This document shows positions 27,212 to 35,865 of a stretch of 58,423 nucleotides of DNA, piece after piece. The notes under the pieces were generated by a model. That model worked only from the letters and a program-made list of their open reading frames with translations, searched no databases and had not been told where the DNA came from. Numbering within the stretch: position 1 is the first letter of the stretch; each line of letters opens with the position of its first letter. The stretch comes from Streptomyces cellulosae (GTDB taxonomy: Bacteria > Actinomycetota > Actinomycetes > Streptomycetales > Streptomycetaceae), in the NCBI RefSeq assembly GCF_000721105.1, contig NZ_JOEV01000066.1:1-58423 (forward strand), in the 5' to 3' direction. Both the position numbers and the translations under genes were made by a program.

Positions 27212-30200
27212 TCCCCGAGCTGGTCGGCGGCAAGGGGCTGGGACTGGCCCGGGGCGGACTGCGGACCGCGGTGAAGGAGGGGATGGAGGAGGCTGCGGAG
27301 CAGGGGGTGCGCAAGGGGACGGCTCGGGCCCGGGTGAACGAGGACCCCGCGCAGCACTCCCGTGCCGGCGAAGCTGTGGAGAGCAAGGGCACCGACCCGA
27401 TCGACCTCGCCACCGGCACGATGTACCTGCCGCAGACGGACGTCACCCTCCCCGGCGCACTGCCCCTGCTGCTGACCCGACGGGTGGAGTCCGGCTACCA
27501 CCTGGGCCGCTGGTTCGGCCCGTCCTGGTCCTCCACCCTCGACCAGCGCCTGGAGATCGACGCGGAGGGGGTCGTGTACGTCACGGAGGACGGCCTCCTC
27601 CTGTCGTACCCCCACCCCGCACCCGGCCTGCCCACCCTGCCCAGCCACGGCCCCCGCCTTCCCCTGGACCGCGTGGACGACGGCTACACCATCACGGACT
27701 CCCAGACCCGCCGTACCTGGCACTTCGTCGACCATGGCGCCGACCTGGCGGTCCTGGAACAGATCGACGACCGCAACGGCAACTGGATCACCTTCGACCA
27801 CGACGAGGCGGGAGCGCCGTCAGCCGTCGTCCACAGCGGTGGCTATCGCCTGAGGGTCGACAGCGCCGACGGGCGGGTCACCGGCCTGCACCTGGCCGGA
27901 GGAGGCGAGGACGGAGCCGATCTCCAGCTGGTCCGGTACGGGTACACGGACGGGAACCTCACCGAGGTCAGGAATTCGTCCGGGCTGCCGCTCAGGTTCT
28001 GTTACGACGACGCGGGCCGGGTCACGTCGTGGACGGACACCAACCAGCACGCGTACACGTACGCGTACGACGACAGGGACCGGTGCGTCGCGCAGGGCGG
28101 TACGGACGGGCACATGAGCCTCCGGCTGTCCTACGGCGAGAGAGATCCGGAAACCGGGCTGCGGACCACGAAGGCGGTCAACGGCGAAGGCGCCGTACGC
28201 CAGTACCGCGTCAACGACTTCCACCAGGTCGTCGCCATCGTGGATCCGGCAGGGCACACCCGGCGCTTCACCCGTGACCGGTTCAACCGCCTGCTGTCCG
28301 AGACGGACGCCGTCGGCCGTACCACGTCCCACCGGTACGACTCCCTGGGGAACCTGACGGAGATCATCCGTCCGGACGGACGGCGAACGACGTTCTCCTA
28401 CGACGCCCGTGGGCTGCTCACGCGCATGGTGGGCCCGGACGGACGCTCGCTCCGTCAGGAGTTCGACGCCCTCGGCAACCGGACCTCGGTCACCGATTCC
28501 GAGGGCGGCCGTACATCCTTCACGTACGACGAGCGCGGGCATCTGTGCGCGGTGCGCGACCAGTACGGCCGGGTGACCGAAATCCGCTGCGACGCGGCCG
28601 GTCTGCCCGTCAAGGTCCGCGATCACGCCGACAACACCATGCGATACGGGCGGGACGCCTTCGGCCGCGTCACAGCCATCACGGACCCCTTGGGCGCGAC
28701 GGGTGAGATGGAATGGTCCGTCGAGGGCCATGTGACCCACCGGCGGAATCCGGACGGGACCGAGGAATCGTGGACGTACGACGGCGAGGGAAACTGCCTC
28801 ACGCACACGAACACGGTCGGCGGAGTCACCCGTTTCGAGTACGCCCAGTTCGATCTGCTGACGGCGCGCGTCGAACCGGACGGCTCTCGTTACGAGTTCG
28901 CCTACGACAACGAACTGCGGCTGACCCGGGTGACCAACCCCCACGGGCAGACGTGGACCTATGAGTACGACGCGGCCGGCCGGCCCACCACTGAAACCGA
29001 CTTCGGCGGCCGGGTCACCCAGTGCTCGTACAACGCCGCCGGTGACCTGACCTCCCGAACGAACGCCCTCGGCCAGGTCGTCTCCTTCGAGCACAACGAC
29101 CTCGGGCAGGTCGTTCGCAAGAGCGTCGACGGCGAAGTGGCGACGTACACCTACGACTTCACCGATCAGATCGCCCAGGCAGCCAATGCCCACACGAATC
29201 TGACTCTCCTCCGCGACCGGCACGGGCGCCTGGTCTCCGAGCGGATCAACGGCCGGGAAGTGGCGTACCGCTACGACGAGTTCGGCAGGCTGGCGGGACG
29301 TACGACGCCGACGGGCGCCGAGAGCGTCTGGGAATTCGATTCCGCGGGACAGCCCTGCCGGCTCACGGCGGACGGTCGTGCCATCACGCTGGAGTATGAC
29401 CGGGTCGGCCGCGAAATCGGCCGCCGGTTCGGTGAGTCCTTGAGTATGTCCCGCACGTTCGACGCCATGAACCGGCTGACCTCTCAAGCAGTGGACCACC
29501 TTCGGAGGCGTATCCAGTCGAGGACGTACGAATATCGCGCGGACGGCAGCCTGACCAAGGTCCATGACCAGCTGGACGGCGTTCGGCAGTACGAACTGGA
29601 CCTGGCGGGAAGGACGACGAGGGTCAGCGGAGAGGGATGGGAGGAGTCCTACTCCTACGACCCGCTCGGCAACCAGGTGGCGGCCGGTTGGCCAGCCCGT
29701 CCGTTCGGAGACGACGGCTGCGGCGAACGCGCCTACCAGGGCGCCAACCTCGTGCGTGCCGGCCGGATCCGCTACGAGCACGACGCGGCCGGACGTGTCG
29801 TACTCCGCCAGAAGACCCGGCTGTCCCGCAAGCCGGACACGTGGCGGTACAGCTGGGACGCGGAGGACCGGCTCACCCAGGTCGTCACTCCCGACGGAAC
29901 GGTGTGGCGGTACGAATACGACGCCCTCGGCAGACGCACCGGCAAGCAGCGCATCGCGGAGAACGGCGTCGACGTACTGGAGCAGGTGGACTTCACCTGG
30001 GACGGTGTTTCGCTGTGCGAACAGACGACCAGGTGGGGGGAGTCGAGCGACTCGGTGACCCTGACGTGGCACCTCCACGGCCCCGAAGCGGTCGCCCAGA
30101 GCGAGCGCCGGACCCTGGCCGCGGCCTCGCAGGAAGAGATCGACGCCCGCTTCTTCGCCATCGTCTCCGACCTCTCGGGATCTCCCTGCGAACTGATCGA

Positions 30201-30888
30201 CGAGACCGGAGAAATCGCCTGGCGCTCCCGCGCCACAAACTGGGGAAAACTGTCCTGGCCGGTCGGGAGCCAGGCCTACACACCCCTCCGTTTCCCGGGC
30301 CAGTATTTCGACTCCGAGACGGGCCTGAACTACAACTACCTCAGATATTACGACCCTGAAGTCGCCCAGTACATCAGCCAGGACCCCCTCGGCCTGGCGC
30401 CGGCGGCCAACCCGGTCGGGTATGTGGATCGGCCTTCTGTTTCCTGCGATCCGCTTGGGCTTGCGCCACAGAAGTCGCCGATCCCTCCCAAGCCGTATGA
30501 GACGCCGAATCTTTCCGACTTGGCAAAGCAGTTCAATCCCGAGGGTGGGATGAGGAACTGTACTTACGTCGGTGAAGCGTTTGATCGGTACCTTGGCGGC
30601 GAGGGAATAAAGCCCGTGCCAGGAGACATGGGGGGAATCCAGTCTCTTGACCGACTGCAGAATGCGTATGGAAGAACCTTCAATGACACCAATTTCTGGG
30701 GCATGGTTGACCACATCCGAAACTCCGGAGACGGCGCTCGCGGTCTAGTTGCCGCGCTGCCGGAAAATGGGGCGGGTCATGTTTTCAACATCGTGAACCA
30801 GCAGGGTCGGGTACTCTTCCTCGACGTACAGACAGGTTTTGTCGATCCTATGGCCTACAAGTCATTCAAACTTATGAGGACGAACTGA
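27160..30888 (+). pseudogene. Rhs toxin body and papain-like tip, separated from its start by a frameshift
   Basis: About 1242 codons. It opens with the linker AWEGFKKDPAEGIGRLIPEL and a DUF6531-type segment (KGTDPIDLATGTMYLPQTDV). About 15 YD repeats follow (for example YDARGLLTRMVGPDG), which build the Rhs shell, then the core motif (FPGQYFDSETGLNYNYLRYYD, ending GYVDRPSVSCDPLGLAP). The last 140 residues form the toxin tip with NCTYVGEAFD, GAGHVFNIVN and LDVQTGF, consistent with the Cys-His-Asp triad of papain-fold glutamine deamidase toxins (Tox-PL type). From about 30430 the DNA is visibly less GC-rich, marking an exchanged tip. It lacks its own start unless one of several internal GTG/ATG codons near 27271-27283 is used. 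Its stop overlaps the first immunity gene (TGATG). Confidence 0.75.
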
Positions 30889-31172
30889 TGCATACGCTGG
30901 AGCAAGCAGAACGACTGGCGGCGGATTTTCTCCGTCAGGAGTCTGTCGGATCGGATCTCGAGGCCGTCCTGGTTGACAAGGACGGTTGCAAGGGAGAAAA
31001 AGGCGACTTCTTCTACTTCATCTATAATTCTGCCGAATATCTCGCCACCGGTGACGACAGGTATGCCCTTTATGGCCCGCCTGCCATCGCGGTGCACAGG
31101 GCAACCGGCGAGTGTCGATGGGTCGATATGCAGGAATTCTCGGAAGTGGACCCTTTCGATCGCCGGCGGTGA
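30888..31172 (+). CDS. Imm35-like immunity protein, copy 1
   Basis: 94 residues starting at ATG 30888, overlapping the Rhs stop by one base. MHTLEQAERLAADFL, GDFFYFIYNSAEYLATGD, YALYGPPAIAVHRATGECRWV matches the Imm35 (YrhB-like) immunity family: an alpha/beta fold with a central FFYFxxxS strand. Position right after a papain-like toxin tip supports an immunity role, presumably by binding and blocking the tip. Low GC compared with the flanks shows it travelled with the tip. Confidence 0.8.
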   Translation: MHTLEQAERLAADFLRQESVGSDLEAVLVDKDGCKGEKGDFFYFIYNSAEYLATGDDRYALYGPPAIAVHRATGECRWVDMQEFSEVDPFDRRR

Positions 31173-31261
31173 CAAGTGGCCGTGCGCGCTAGCGCTGCCC
31201 CTTCCGTGGCGGAGGCCATCCTGTGCTCTACGACGCATCCAAGTTGATGAGGGCGGGACTG

Positions 31262-31864
31262 ATGTACACGATGGAGCAAGCAGAGCGGCTGGCGGCGGAT
31301 TTCCTTCGGCAGATGTCGGCCGGCTGGGACAATGAGGCTACCCTCTTTGATGAGGATGAGTGCAAGGCGAAGAAGGGCGATTTCTTTTACTTCGCTTTTC
31401 AGTCGGTGAAGTACGTCGCCACCAGGGACTCCAAGTACTTCCTCTATGGACCTTGTCAAATTTCGGTACACAGTGTTACTGGTGAATGTCGATGGCTTAG
31501 CGTCCAGGAATCGCACGCCGTGGACCCATTCAGCCAACGGCAGCGACAGGCGACCCGGTCTGATTGGGCGGAACTGATGTATACGCAGGAACAAGCAGAA
31601 AGACTGGCATCGGATTTTCTCCGGCGTGAATCTGCTGGTTGGGACAATGAGGTCGCTCTGTTCGAAGAGGACAGGCACAAGGCGGCGAAGGGCGACTTCT
31701 TCTACTTCGGCTTTCAGTCTGTCAAGTACTTGTCAACCAGGGATGACGAGTATCTTGTCTACGGGCCCACCTGTATCGCGGTGCACAACGTGACCGGCGA
31801 GTGTCGATACGTCAGTGTGCAGGACCTTCATGCGGCTGGTGACCCGTACAACTGGTGGCGCTGA
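31262..31864 (+). CDS. Fused double Imm35-like immunity protein, copies 2 and 3
   Basis: 200 residues from ATG 31262, made of two Imm35-like domains (residues 1-95 and 106-200), each starting M(Y)T.EQAERLA.DFLR and carrying GDFFYF(A/G)FQSVKY. The join corresponds to the stop of copy 1: copy 1 ends CGGCGGTGA, whereas copy 2 has CGGCAGCGA at the same place, so a TGA-to-CGA change plus read-through fused two tandem genes. The 90 bp between copies 1 and 2 contains remnants of the same spacer. Three diverged copies may cover related toxin tips. Confidence 0.8.
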   Translation: MYTMEQAERLAADFLRQMSAGWDNEATLFDEDECKAKKGDFFYFAFQSVKYVATRDSKYFLYGPCQISVHSVTGECRWLSVQESHAVDPFSQRQRQATRSDWAELMYTQEQAERLASDFLRRESAGWDNEVALFEEDRHKAAKGDFFYFGFQSVKYLSTRDDEYLVYGPTCIAVHNVTGECRYVSVQDLHAAGDPYNWWR

Positions 31865-32171
31865 GCCTGTCCCAGTAAGGGATCGCGACGGTGGTTGATC
31901 GTTCAGATGGTGCGGGTCGTACTCGAGCTGGAGCAGGACGGGGGACCGTGCCCTGGGTGCACCGGCGGTACGACGAGGACGACCAAGGAGTAGGGCGGCA
32001 ATCCGCCGAGGAGTTCCAGACCGTACTCAACCGAGGTCGCGCCGACCGGCACCTCTCGCTCCGTGACTGGCACCCGAGAAGAAGCGGGGTGGTCGGCGGT
32101 CGGCCACCGAGTAGCCGAAGGTGCGGGATGACTCACGTTGAAGAGGCCGTGCGACGCAACGCGCGGCCCCT
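31865..32171. other. Gap between the immunity array and the GntR gene
   Basis: About 307 bp. A 77-codon minus-strand frame at 31903-32136, just downstream of the GntR gene, is the best candidate, but it matches no family I know and lacks a clear ribosome binding site. No gene is called. Confidence 0.4.
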
Positions 32172-32468
32172 TCAGGCGTTGGGCTCGACCTCTTCGGGCG
32201 CGTCGCCGGGCGGCTGCTCGACGACGAACGAGCCTTTGCCGCGCACGGTGACGATCAGCCCGCGCTCGCGAAGTTCCTGTGCAGCACGTCGCGCAGTGAG
32301 TCGTGCCACGCCGTACTCATCGGCAAGGTGGTTCTCTGAGGGGATGGGCCTGTCCGGCGCCAGCTCCCCGGACTCGATCTTCCCGGCGATGACGTCGGCC
32401 AGCTGAACATAGAGCGGTCTCGCGCTCATGGGGTCCAGCGTGGTCTTCGGCTGTTCCGTCTCGCTCAT
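32172..32468 (-). CDS. Short GntR-family transcriptional regulator
   Basis: 98 residues that contain only the winged helix-turn-helix of the GntR family (YVQLADVIAGKIESGEL, PSENHLADEYGVARLTARRA, GLIVTVRGKGSFV), with no effector domain. Such mini-GntR proteins are typical of actinobacterial mobile elements and accessory clusters, where they repress divergent genes. A palindrome at 32513-32534 lies between it and the divergent small genes and is the likely operator. Confidence 0.85.
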   Translation of the reverse strand: MSETEQPKTTLDPMSARPLYVQLADVIAGKIESGELAPDRPIPSENHLADEYGVARLTARRAAQELRERGLIVTVRGKGSFVVEQPPGDAPEEVEPNA

Positions 32469-32512
32469 ACGTCCAACGTAGAGCGGCAGTGACCTGCACG
32501 ATCGTGTGGATC

Positions 32513-32534
32513 CCTCTGTACTTGTATGCAGAGG
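32513..32534. promoter_or_regulatory. Candidate GntR operator
   Basis: CCTCTGTA and TGCAGAGG are inverted with one mismatch around CTTGTA. The site lies 45 bp upstream of the GntR start and about 90 bp upstream of the divergent gene. Confidence 0.5.
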
Positions 32535-32626
32535 GCTATGCCCCGGTGTAGCTTCGAAGATGGAAAGACCCCGGCGAGGTGGCTAGACCTCCCGGGGCAC
32601 GGCCAACGCTGCTTAGGAGCGTCGAC

Positions 32627-32971
32627 ATGCACGACCTTATCCGCCGCACCCTCGAATGGCTGCGCCTTCTCCTCGGCCCTGGCACGGGCAAACGGCGACG
32701 CACCCACCTCCGCCCCCACCTCTGCCTGCACTTCACCGCCGTACGTCACCCCGCCCCACCCCAGCCCCCGCACCTCCCCCTTCACCGCTCTCCGTACGGC
32801 CTCCCCACCCCCCTCGACGGCATGGACTCCGCCCTCGTACGCCCCTACCTCACCGCCCACGAACGGGAAGCCGTCCTCCAGCAACACCGTCGCCTCGCCC
32901 TGGTCCTCGCCGCCGACTTCGGGATCGACCTCGACCGGCACCTGGTCGGCGCGCAGGAGGTGGCTGCCTGA
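32627..32971 (+). CDS. Small hypothetical protein in GntR-linked pair
   Basis: 114 residues from ATG 32627 with AGGAG seven bases upstream. The N-terminus (MHDLIRRTLEWLRLLLGPG) is amphipathic, then a Pro/His/Arg-rich middle, and a helical C-terminal half (YLTAHEREAVLQQHRRLAL). I do not recognise it; proteins of this shape occur widely in Streptomyces beside short GntR regulators. Its stop overlaps the next start (TGATG). Confidence 0.65.
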   Translation: MHDLIRRTLEWLRLLLGPGTGKRRRTHLRPHLCLHFTAVRHPAPPQPPHLPLHRSPYGLPTPLDGMDSALVRPYLTAHEREAVLQQHRRLALVLAADFGIDLDRHLVGAQEVAA

Positions 32972-33342
32972 TGGAAAACCCCACCGCTCCTGCGACGACC
33001 TCCGTCTCCCCCCGCCTGCTGCCCTGGCCGTCCGCCGACGGCAACCCGTGCTACCTGGTGACGGACGACAACGGCGGCGGATACCTCTCCCGTCTCGCCG
33101 ACAACCTGGAGGCCGTCCAACTCGCCACGGCCGCCGACGTGCTCGACCTCGCCCGCCCGCTGCTGGACGACCCCACGTCCCCGTACACCGAGGTCCGCTA
33201 CGCCGGGATCCGGCTCGCCGAGTGCCTGACCGACGCCCTGCGCGTCGCCGAGTCCCGGGGCCTGCGCCTGCCCGCACCGGACACCGAGGACACCGACTGC
33301 GTCGAAGTGGCCGAAGTGACCGCACGCAACATGCCGACGTAA
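32971..33342 (+). CDS. Small hypothetical protein, translationally coupled
   Basis: 123 residues from ATG 32971, coupled to the preceding gene. It has a compact alpha/beta pattern (LLPWPSADGNPCYLVTDDNG, then YLSRLADNLEAVQL and a helical segment with LTDALRVAESRGL) and an acidic tail. No signal peptide or membrane segment. Not recognised beyond being a conserved Streptomyces-type protein in the GntR-linked pair. Confidence 0.7.
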   Translation: MENPTAPATTSVSPRLLPWPSADGNPCYLVTDDNGGGYLSRLADNLEAVQLATAADVLDLARPLLDDPTSPYTEVRYAGIRLAECLTDALRVAESRGLRLPAPDTEDTDCVEVAEVTARNMPT

Positions 33343-33474
33343 CCAGCGGCCACCCCGGCTCCCGTTCCGGCCGGTACCGCGCCGACCGGCCGGAACGGGC
33401 CATGAACAGCTCACCCTCAGCCCGTGTGCACGGCTATCGTCGTCAGGACATCGCCGTTCAAGGAGCAGATACCC

Positions 33475-33831
33475 GTGACGACACAGCCCGACCACGGGCG
33501 TGAGTTGATCCCGCGCCCCGAACGAACCCCCGACTCCGTCCGAGTCGCCCTGGCCCGTATCGCTCCCCACCGCCTTGGCGAGATGGAACGTCACAAGGAA
33601 GAGGCACTGGCAGCCGCCATCCAGGACGGCAAGATCGGCCATCTCCAGCACTGGCTCACTCACTGGCAGGCGCAGGTCGAGATCGAACGGCGCCCCGACC
33701 TGGCAGCCCGCTACCATGCTGCGCTCGCTGTGGTGCACGGCACGAGCGGCCGGGAAGACCCGGCCTTCCGGCCCGCCATGAACGAACTGCGTGCCGTCGA
33801 AGCCGAGGCCCAGCAGGCAGTGTCCGCGTGA
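33475..33831 (+). CDS. DUF6247-like protein, antitoxin-position gene
   Basis: 118 residues from GTG 33475 with AAGGAG upstream. It contains VALARIAPHRLGEMERHKEEALAA and IERRPDLAARYHAAL, the pattern I associate with DUF6247. In Streptomyces these proteins often sit one gene upstream of a small RelE-like partner, as here, which suggests a toxin-antitoxin pair with this one as antitoxin. The four-base overlap (GTGA) with the next gene supports coupled production. The activity is inferred. Confidence 0.65.
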   Translation: MTTQPDHGRELIPRPERTPDSVRVALARIAPHRLGEMERHKEEALAAAIQDGKIGHLQHWLTHWQAQVEIERRPDLAARYHAALAVVHGTSGREDPAFRPAMNELRAVEAEAQQAVSA

Positions 33832-34079
33832 CCTGGAGGTGGGAGTACGACCCCGACGAAGAACACGTCGTCGGCGGGGCGCCGCCGGCTTTGGTGGCCG
33901 AAGTCGAGAAGAAGGCCGACGAACTGGTCCGTGCCGCCTCCGCGTTCTACCTCGACGGCACCGGATACCGAGAGCAGGACCCGAAGGGAGGCGTCGCCCA
34001 TGTCCCCGGCGGCTTCCTCAACTACCAGGTCATCCCACGGCACGAATGTGTCTACGTGCTGCAGGTGACGTACCTCTGA
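33828..34079 (+). CDS. Small protein paired with DUF6247, toxin-position gene
   Basis: 83 residues starting at GTG 33828. It has a helix (VAEVEKKADELVRAASAFYLDG) followed by strands ending VIPRHECVYVLQVTYL, resembling the compact RelE-like layout of one helix then a short sheet. It may be an mRNA interferase-type toxin, but no catalytic residue set can be confirmed. It is coupled to the DUF6247-like gene. Confidence 0.6.
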   Translation: MTWRWEYDPDEEHVVGGAPPALVAEVEKKADELVRAASAFYLDGTGYREQDPKGGVAHVPGGFLNYQVIPRHECVYVLQVTYL

Positions 34080-34146
34080 GTACCCGCCGCCACGGAGACC
34101 CGGCAGTCGCCGCAGGTGCGCGGAACCCATACCGGTCGTCCCGCCC

Positions 34147-34224
34147 ATGCCCGAGCGGAATCCGAAGGCGCTGCGTGAGGCGATCGCCGAGCACGCCCCG
34201 CAGCTCCTTCCCGACTTCGACGCG
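34147..34224 (+). pseudogene. Fragment of a second DUF6247-type gene
   Basis: A frame starting at ATG 34147 encodes PERNPKALREAIAEHAPQLLPDFD, which reads like the N-terminus of a DUF6247-family protein, then runs into the promoter and start of the Phd-like gene with no family sequence left. It looks like the stump of a gene cut when the Phd/RelE module arrived. Confidence 0.45.
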
Positions 34225-34253
34225 TTGTGTACACATGGCACACTCGGTACTCT
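34225..34253 (+). promoter_or_regulatory. Promoter of the Phd/RelE module
   Basis: TTGTGT at 34225-34230 and TACTCT at 34248-34253 are spaced by 17 bp, and the ATG follows seven bases later, so the mRNA is leaderless or nearly so. The palindrome TGTGTACACA overlaps the -35 and is a plausible autoregulatory operator. Confidence 0.6.
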
Positions 34254-34260
34254 TGGGCGC

Positions 34261-34527
34261 ATGACCCAGATGCCCATAGAGTCCATCCGCGACGTGCGCG
34301 CCCACCTGGCCGAGGTGGTCGAGCGTGCCGACCGAGACGACACACCCACGGTCATCACCCGACGCGGCAAACAGGTCGCAGCTGTCGTGTCCATCGAGGT
34401 TCTGCGCAAGTACCAGGAGTTGGAAGAGCGGGAGATCAACCGGATCATCGACGAGCGCATGGCCAACTCGGCGGCCGGCGTCCCGATCGAGGACGTCATG
34501 AGGGAGACGCTGGCCCGCGGTGAATGA
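34261..34527 (+). CDS. Phd/YefM-family antitoxin
   Basis: 88 residues from ATG 34261. IESIRDVRAHLAEVVERADRDD, PTVITRRGKQVAAVVSIEVL is the Phd/YefM fold, an N-terminal DNA-binding dimer with a C-terminal toxin-binding helix (REINRIIDERMANSA). It should neutralise the RelE-like toxin encoded next and repress its own promoter. It overlaps the toxin gene by eight bases, the usual coupling in this class. Confidence 0.9.
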   Translation: MTQMPIESIRDVRAHLAEVVERADRDDTPTVITRRGKQVAAVVSIEVLRKYQELEEREINRIIDERMANSAAGVPIEDVMRETLARGE

Positions 34528-34798
34528 GTACGGCCCGAGTGAGTACCGCACCGTCTTCCGGCCGGAGGCCCGGGCCGAGCTGCGCAAGATTCCCCGGGAC
34601 GCGGCGCTTCGCATCCTCGCCAAGCTGACGGAGCTGGAGACCGACCCGCTCGGTTTCCACACCACCGCACTCGTCTCCCGACCCGACCGGCGCCGCCTGC
34701 GCGTCGGTGACTACCGCGTCATCTACACGATTGACAACGGGGAACTGGTGGTGTGGGTGGTCCACGTCGGACACCGCTCCACCGTCTACGACACCTGA
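34520..34798 (+). CDS. RelE/ParE-family toxin
   Basis: 92 residues from GTG 34520. YRTVFRPEARAELRKIPRDAA, KLTELETDPLGFHTTALV, RRLRVGDYRVIYTIDNGELVVWVVHVGHRSTVYD is a complete RelE-superfamily fold with the basic and aromatic C-terminal residues that cleave ribosome-bound mRNA in active members. Preceded and coupled to the Phd-type antitoxin. The module is intact and expected to be functional. Confidence 0.9.
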   Translation: MNEYGPSEYRTVFRPEARAELRKIPRDAALRILAKLTELETDPLGFHTTALVSRPDRRRLRVGDYRVIYTIDNGELVVWVVHVGHRSTVYDT

Positions 34799-35136
34799 CG
34801 GCCCGGGAGGATGCGGGGAGCGGGGCTCCGCCCGTTACGCCGACGGCCCGTAGTCGGCGCGCGGCGCGGTGAGCCTCTCTTGCGCACCGCGACGCGCCGC
34901 AGGCCGACGATCAGGGCGTTGTCGTCGCACTGCCGCAGCAGCTGGTCACGGCCTCGCCCTGCTCGTGCTTGGCGGCGAGGCGAGAAGCCCCACAGGTTGC
35001 CCGCCCCGAAACGTTGCGCTCCGGGTCAATCAATAACTGTGCTCGCGAGCTGAGTTTCAATGGAACTTGCAGACAGGTTTTTTGCCGCGATAAGCAGAGC
35101 GAAATTCTTCACCGCACGCAGGCCGTTGCGGTGTGC
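34799..35136. other. Gap between RelE and the cold-shock leader
   Basis: About 340 bp with no supported gene. The left half (34810-34990) is very GC-rich and may contain decayed coding sequence. From 35030 the composition shifts to AT-rich, as expected ahead of a cold-shock promoter. Confidence 0.45.
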
Positions 35137-35216
35137 TACTGTCGATCTCAGTTGCAGTTGTGGTTCCCGAAACTTCAAGTGCTCTCCGGTCGGCCTCTGA
35201 GCCACCGGGAGCACTT
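35137..35216 (+). promoter_or_regulatory. Cold-shock gene promoter and leader hairpin
   Basis: TACTGT at 35137-35142 is a good -10 element. The leader then has GTTGCAGTT at 35151 and a hairpin at 35177-35216: AAGTGCTC/GAGCACTT plus CCGGT/ACCGG, followed by TTTGT. A terminator-like hairpin in a long cold-shock leader suggests attenuation relieved at low temperature. The remaining ~95 nt lead to an AAAGGAG site. Confidence 0.55.
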
Positions 35217-35313
35217 TTGTATTTCCGGTCTTTTTCCGGGCGGGGTGATCATCGCGGCGACACGGTGTCCGCGGAACTGCGGATCCCGATGCACTGCCCC
35301 AAAGGAGATTGAC

Positions 35314-35517
35314 ATGACTGCTGGTACCGTGAAGTGGTTCAACGCGGAAAAGGGCTTCGGCTTCATCGAGCAGGACGGTGGCGGCGCCGACGTGTTCGCC
35401 CACTACTCGAACATCGCCGCCCAGGGCTTCCGTGAGCTGCTCGAAGGCCAGAAGGTGAACTTCGACATCGCGCAGGGTCAGAAGGGCCCGACGGCCGAGA
35501 ACATCGTTCTCGCCTGA
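35314..35517 (+). CDS. CspA-family cold-shock protein
   Basis: 67 residues from ATG 35314, with AAAGGAG six bases upstream. The sequence has the cold-shock domain signatures: [15 protein letters not shown] (RNP1) and DVFAHYSNI (RNP2), and normal family length. It binds single-stranded RNA and DNA and acts as an RNA chaperone. Together with the DEAD-box helicase two hundred bases downstream of its terminator it forms a cold-adaptation pair seen repeatedly in Streptomyces. Confidence 0.97.
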   Translation: MTAGTVKWFNAEKGFGFIEQDGGGADVFAHYSNIAAQGFRELLEGQKVNFDIAQGQKGPTAENIVLA

Positions 35518-35535
35518 CGCTGACGCGCACTGTGT

Positions 35536-35573
35536 AGCTGGGGCCCGCATCCTTCGGGGTGCGGGCCCCAGCT
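35536..35573 (+). terminator. Terminator of the cold-shock gene
   Basis: AGCTGGGGCCCGCATCC pairs with GGGTGCGGGCCCCAGCT around TTCG, a 17-bp stem with one G:U pair and no U-tract. Confidence 0.8.
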
Positions 35574-35865
35574 GCCCGCATTTCCCGCAGTGGTTTCACC
35601 TGTGAGACGACGACTCCGAGGAATCCGCCCTGCCACCGCGCACGGATTCTCCTCCGGGACTGCAGATGCGTCCCCTCACAGCTGCACCGCAGCAGACGCC
35701 CCGGATATCGCATCCGCATCGCGTCGCTCATTTCAGCGCCTGCGCCCGCACGGATTCCCGTCGGCCAGATTCGCTTTCGCGTTCCGCCGGCCCATCTTGC
35801 AATTCTCCGTGCTGCTCATCGCTGCGGGAATTCCTTGATATGTGCCGCATCGAGGAAGGTTCCGC
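35574..35865 (+). other. Leader region of the second DEAD-box gene
   Basis: 292 bp with no gene. It includes a lower-GC stretch at 35770-35860 before the GAGGAAGG ribosome binding site. Frames on both strands are shadows or short. Confidence 0.5.

Noticed and set aside
31903..32136. Small minus-strand gene downstream of the GntR gene
   Set aside because: The frame is open but has no ribosome binding site, no family and ordinary GC-driven composition.
34810..34990. Decayed recombinase or transposase next to the RelE gene
   Set aside because: Minus-strand translation looks slightly protein-like, but no catalytic motif or terminal repeat could be found.
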